Below are positions 20,876 to 23,953 of a stretch of DNA of 23,953 nt, one piece after another. This stretch comes from Phoronis australis (Eukaryota > Phoronida > Phoronidae): positions 820,558-844,510 of the forward strand of contig NMRA01000058.1 in the NCBI GenBank assembly GCA_002633005.1. Reading direction: 5' to 3'. The notes under the pieces are model-generated. The model saw only the letters and a program-made list of their open reading frames with translations. It ran no database searches and was not told where the DNA came from. Position numbers and translations under genes: made by a program. The stretch's first letter is position 1, and each line of letters starts with the position of its first letter.

Positions 20876-20895
20876 TAACCCGAACGATTACGGTA

Positions 20896-22929
20896 AGTAA
20901 TTTCCAGACTTTCAAATTCAGAGTTTGATATTCCTACAGACATTGGCTTTCAGAAGTTTGCTCATCATTTGCCGTTACCATAGTTTGTTGAGTAAATGTG
21001 CAAGTCGTTTACTTGGTCAATTAAAAAACATTGGCTGAGCAATTAAAATGGAATTAAAAAAATTCACAAGGATGGACACTTAACCAAGGCTAGGCAAGTG
21101 CCCGGTATGGTTCCTATACGGATAACTTGGTTGCAATGAGGTCAACGTCGTGATTGTTTGTGCAAAGAATTGCAAAACTAGAAAATGTCAGCATTTCTTT
21201 TGCAACAAAAACACATTATTCTTACTTACTTCTACAATATTTCTGTCAAATATATGAAGACTTAATACTCACAACAAGTAACAACATGAGGACATCCATC
21301 AAATGAATTGTCGTTATGTAGGCTGGAAGTTGCTGTTCAAAGATATCTATTCAAATATTTTTGGATCAGCGGTTTTAGTATATTGGAGATTTTATAAACC
21401 TGACATCCCCTTGATTAATTAATGAAAAACACCCACAAAATAGAGATAATATATACACTTTCTGACACCTGTAGATGTTTGGAGCAGTGCATGCCTGAAA
21501 TAATTTTTAGTTAGTGTTTGATTAAACCCAATCAAAACTGAATAAAAATATTTGGTATTCTTCAATTTCAGACAAAACTGCCAAAAGTACCTTTTCCAGT
21601 TTTCTTACTATAACTTCTAGCTTCGACCTATACATTCATTTACCTCACTGCGAGACTGCGTATAAAGAGCTCTTTTCAGCCACATATTCTGAACACTTTT
21701 TAGCATTTCATTCTCTTTTGTGTTCTCGCGGTGATGCGATATGGCGCGAAAAGGCTACTTCATTTAACGGCGCATAAAACGACATTTCAATGATTAAATA
21801 GTGTTTTCTTACATTGCTAAAGAATGGCTGGGACTATCTGGGCAGCCCAAATACATATAAATAACAAACATACCTTCAAAAAGGGTTCTAAATATCCACA
21901 CAAGGTATGAGAATTGTGGGCTGGGTGATAAACTTTAGTCCAACAAAAATTTCATCAACATCTAACCACACAGATTAATTAAACTACATGGAAAAGGTCT
22001 ATACTTCACGTCACCCTGGCCTATATGCTATCATTAATTTTACAAATTTATTGAAATTGCATAAAAATATCCTGATATTTACCATTTATACTTGATTACA
22101 AATTTGTGATACTTTAGTTAGAAATATCTTGCTAACTGGTTATTAAATACCTTGTTATTCATAAACAGCAAGCACTATACCAAATAACATTTACTGTTCA
22201 GCAAACAAAAGTGTGACATTTAGATCATCCAATGGAAAGCCTCGTAACAAAACACTTTACCCACGCGCATTCAATGACACATGCGAGATGGTGGACTTTA
22301 GCTAGGTTGAGGCCCAGATAGACAATCATTCGTTTAGACCACAAAATGTTGGAGACAAAATTATCCTCAGATACAAAACAACTTTCAAGTTTACATAGAA
22401 CCTCATTGACAAGTCTGTGTATAGATTATCTAGATGCATCTTCAAAATCCTGCATTCCAAGACCATTTTCTGCAATGTCACGAACGTAAAATCACCCATC
22501 ACGCGATTGCAAGTGTTGGAGTCCCTTTCGATTGCATTCCAGAAACCTGTTTTGAATGAGCAGCAAACAGGGTCACGCCGCATGCTTCACTTGTTTGCAC
22601 GACTTTCCTGTTATCTCCCTTAATTTGTCATTCTTCGCACCATTTCACACCTGCCATGTCCCACTGTGTATGTCTCCAGCTTTTGCTCTGTCAGGTGGTG
22701 TTACTGCGTCATTTTATTTCTACTTGAGAATGAGACAAGTATGTTTCGAAATATTGTGTCATTTAAACACGTCTCTTGGTCAGTTGCTTTACCAATGTTC
22801 TGTTGACTGTCGAAATTTGTTCCGAGGATACGAACGGAACGGAATACAGATTGTTAGTAACAACAGGTGTCGTGTATAGGCCTTTTGCGAGTTTATAACA
22901 ATAACGCGAGATTATGTGAGACTTAACTG
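20896..22929. other. AT-rich stretch without supportable genes
   Basis: I see no motif-bearing frame. A 7-bp-stem inverted repeat (aaccaag...cttggtt, about 21081-21132) could be a small element. Two overlapping frames at 22326-22583 (minus) and 22417-22623 (plus) are on opposite strands, and neither has family features or convincing splice sites. Confidence 0.45.
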
Positions 22930-22937
22930 TGACGTCA
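22930..22937. promoter_or_regulatory. Perfect CRE palindrome (TGACGTCA)
   Basis: Consensus ATF/CREB site followed at once by cgggaagtg, which resembles an ETS site. It lies about 620 bp upstream of the ATGGCGG start at 23560 and could belong to the same regulatory region. A single 8-mer can occur by chance. Confidence 0.35.
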
Positions 22938-23334
22938 CGGGAAGTGGGGCAAAAGCTTGTCGTTTGGTCATTTGCCCAATACGGTAGCAGAGTGTATTCT
23001 GTTATTGTCTTCGAATTTTTAGCCGTTTATTTCGAAAAATGTCCAAAAGCATTGTTGTTATGGCAAATGAACTTCAGATTCGCACTACAATACGTTCTAT
23101 CGCGTTCTGTACTAATTTCGTCCCGTGTATTTTAAACGGCGGTAGGCGAAATCCGCTCACTGATAAAGTTTTCACCTCGTCAAAAATACATTCTACACCT
23201 GAAATTAGCACCTAAAAGGCTCTTACTTTCTTCAGTGACTCTTTCTGCTTCTAAACATATCTTCGATGAAGCATATATATGGGAATTCAGGTGACTTTGG
23301 CGAAGAATTCCAACTCCACTTTGTGGTTACTGTT
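22938..23334. other. Region upstream of the CpG-rich promoter
   Basis: No gene recognised. The plus frame starting at 22929 is built on the CRE site and has no motif. CpG frequency rises from about 23100 onward. Confidence 0.4.
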
Positions 23335-23559
23335 AACTTTGTCCGCGCGCGCGATAACCACAATTAAGTATTTCAACTGAGTCAGGTGAGTATGAGGCAA
23401 AGGCTAGCGCGAGACTGAGCGAAGCGCGAGATCTGGCGCGTGACCTGGCGCGTGACACTTGCAAAATAGCATGAGAAAATATCAAGTGAAAATTGTAAGA
23501 TTTGTGTCCCTTGCACTTTTTGTTCGTCAACAGGCGTGATTTCACGTAACTTCCTCAAA
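23335..23559 (+). promoter_or_regulatory. CpG-rich promoter-like region
   Basis: This is a local CpG-dense patch in AT-rich surroundings: a (CG)5 run at 23343-23352, two agcgcgaga words (23406 and 23423) and a perfect tandem 12-mer ctggcgcgtgac (23433-23456) resembling E2F-type GGCGC sites. It ends at CCTCAAAATGGCGGCTAG, where AAAATGGCGG is a YY1-like motif that often overlaps a start codon and the transcription start in animals. No TATA box is placed appropriately. The direction is set by the downstream start codon. Confidence 0.5.
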
Positions 23560-23650
23560 ATGGCGGCTAGTGAGAGAAACTCGAGAGAACCGCGAGGTTT
23601 TCATGAATATGCTCAAGTTATTTGTAGACTAAATTGTGTCCAGAGTCAGG
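23560..23650 (+). CDS. Probable first coding exon of an unidentified gene
   Basis: ATGGCGGCT in YY1-like context opens a frame of 30 codons plus one base, MAASERNSREPRGFHEYAQV then ICRLNCVQSQ. It is followed by a GTATGT donor at 23651 (phase 1) and, without splicing, by a stop within three codons. The position at the end of a CpG-rich patch and the donor at the frame end support a real exon. I do not recognise the protein. The window ends in tttagcgtttgcag, which looks like a splice acceptor, so exon 2 may start at the next base. Confidence 0.5.
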
Positions 23651-23953
23651 GTATGTGTTAATTATGACTTCCTGTGCAGATATGCATGTTTCATTTTATT
23701 TTATTTCCTGTATTTTGAAGTGAATATCTTTTTACGGGGATACACTATCGCCCCTGTATGCCTGCGCCATTCAGGCCTAGAGCGGGTTAAGTTCCAATTT
23801 CAGTCCGTTCACAGCTTCGCACAACATAACAAGTTCACATTTTCTTCGTCCATTCACAGTTATTCCACGACCCATCTACCATATCTTAAGTTATTTTAAC
23901 GTTTTAAGCGTAAAATTCACCATAAGAACTCCAGTAAGTTTTAGCGTTTGCAG
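23651..23953 (+). other. Likely intron 1 of the gene starting at 23560
   Basis: It starts GTATGTG and the window ends ...CGTTTGCAG. The frames inside have no recognisable features. Confidence 0.4.

Larger units (their letters stand above)
19090..20895 (+). mobile_element. Full-length non-autonomous TIR transposon, about 1.8 kb, TA-flanked
   Basis: Both ends are present: taCCGTAATCGTTCGGGTTA at the left and the inverse at 20870-20895, giving a perfect terminal inverted repeat of about 24-26 bp next to TA. Inside the left end, TTAA(C/G)CGCCCA words fall at 19107, 19124, 19161, 19180, 19215 and 19234. They form three units of 54 bp plus a degraded fourth. The right end (about 20725-20875) carries the same units in the same orientation, not inverted. 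The interior has broken frames, for example a minus-strand FFEYMFYLVHCRQ segment shared with the copy at 16444, and no transposase motif. The single ambiguous base of the window (N at 19852) lies exactly where similarity between the two copies stops. A TA duplication fits Tc1/mariner-like or other TA-targeting superfamilies, but I do not assign one. Confidence 0.88.

Noticed and set aside
1-23953. CRISPR arrays, bacterial operons or a novel defence system
   Set aside because: No regularly spaced identical repeats with unique spacers and no dense gene packing. The window is animal nuclear DNA.

Overview
This is a window of an animal nuclear genome, most likely a marine invertebrate. The reasons are short exons separated by introns with GT...AG borders, a chordate-type conserved single-copy gene, several decayed animal transposons and long AT-rich non-coding stretches. 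I cannot name the species; amphioxus, a hemichordate, a mollusc or a similar lineage would all fit. There is no bacterial architecture. In sequence this AT-rich, open frames of about 100 codons arise by chance several times in 24 kb, so I call genes only where family motifs or splice structure support them.

The one clearly recognised host gene lies on the minus strand between about 9.3 kb and 1.97 kb. It is the homologue of human C7orf25 (UPF0415 family, DUF5614/DUF1308 domains). I reconstruct five exons (9306-9078, 8334-7675, 6817-6633, 4937-4857, 2061-1969) whose phases join exactly into 415 codons plus stop. The first coding exon, about 50 residues in the family, was not found with confidence. 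An ATGGCG start at 9737-9735 is a weak candidate. Introns 2 and 3 contain an inverted-repeat element (7401-7491) and a degenerate tandem array (about 6013-6490). Intron 3 is bordered by a near-perfect 13-base direct repeat, a possible trace of how the intron arose.

The left flank holds a hAT-like terminus (206-333) and a piggyBac transposase remnant (742-1449) that keeps its last catalytic motif and its C-terminal cysteine-rich domain but carries two in-frame TGA codons.

The region from about 15.4 to 20.9 kb is a transposon cluster. It has a LINE reverse-transcriptase relic (15587-15962) and three members of one terminal-inverted-repeat family: a 103-bp miniature copy (15459-15561), a right-truncated copy (from 16444) and a 1.8-kb copy with both ends (19090-20895). 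The family has an unusual structure: roughly 26-bp inverted ends, with about 54-bp subterminal units that run in the same orientation at both ends.

The right edge (about 22.9-23.65 kb) looks like a promoter and first exon of a second gene on the plus strand. It has a CpG-rich stretch with repeated GCGCG motifs, an ATGGCGGC start in YY1-like context at 23560 and a GTATGT donor at 23651. The remaining stretches show no gene I can support.
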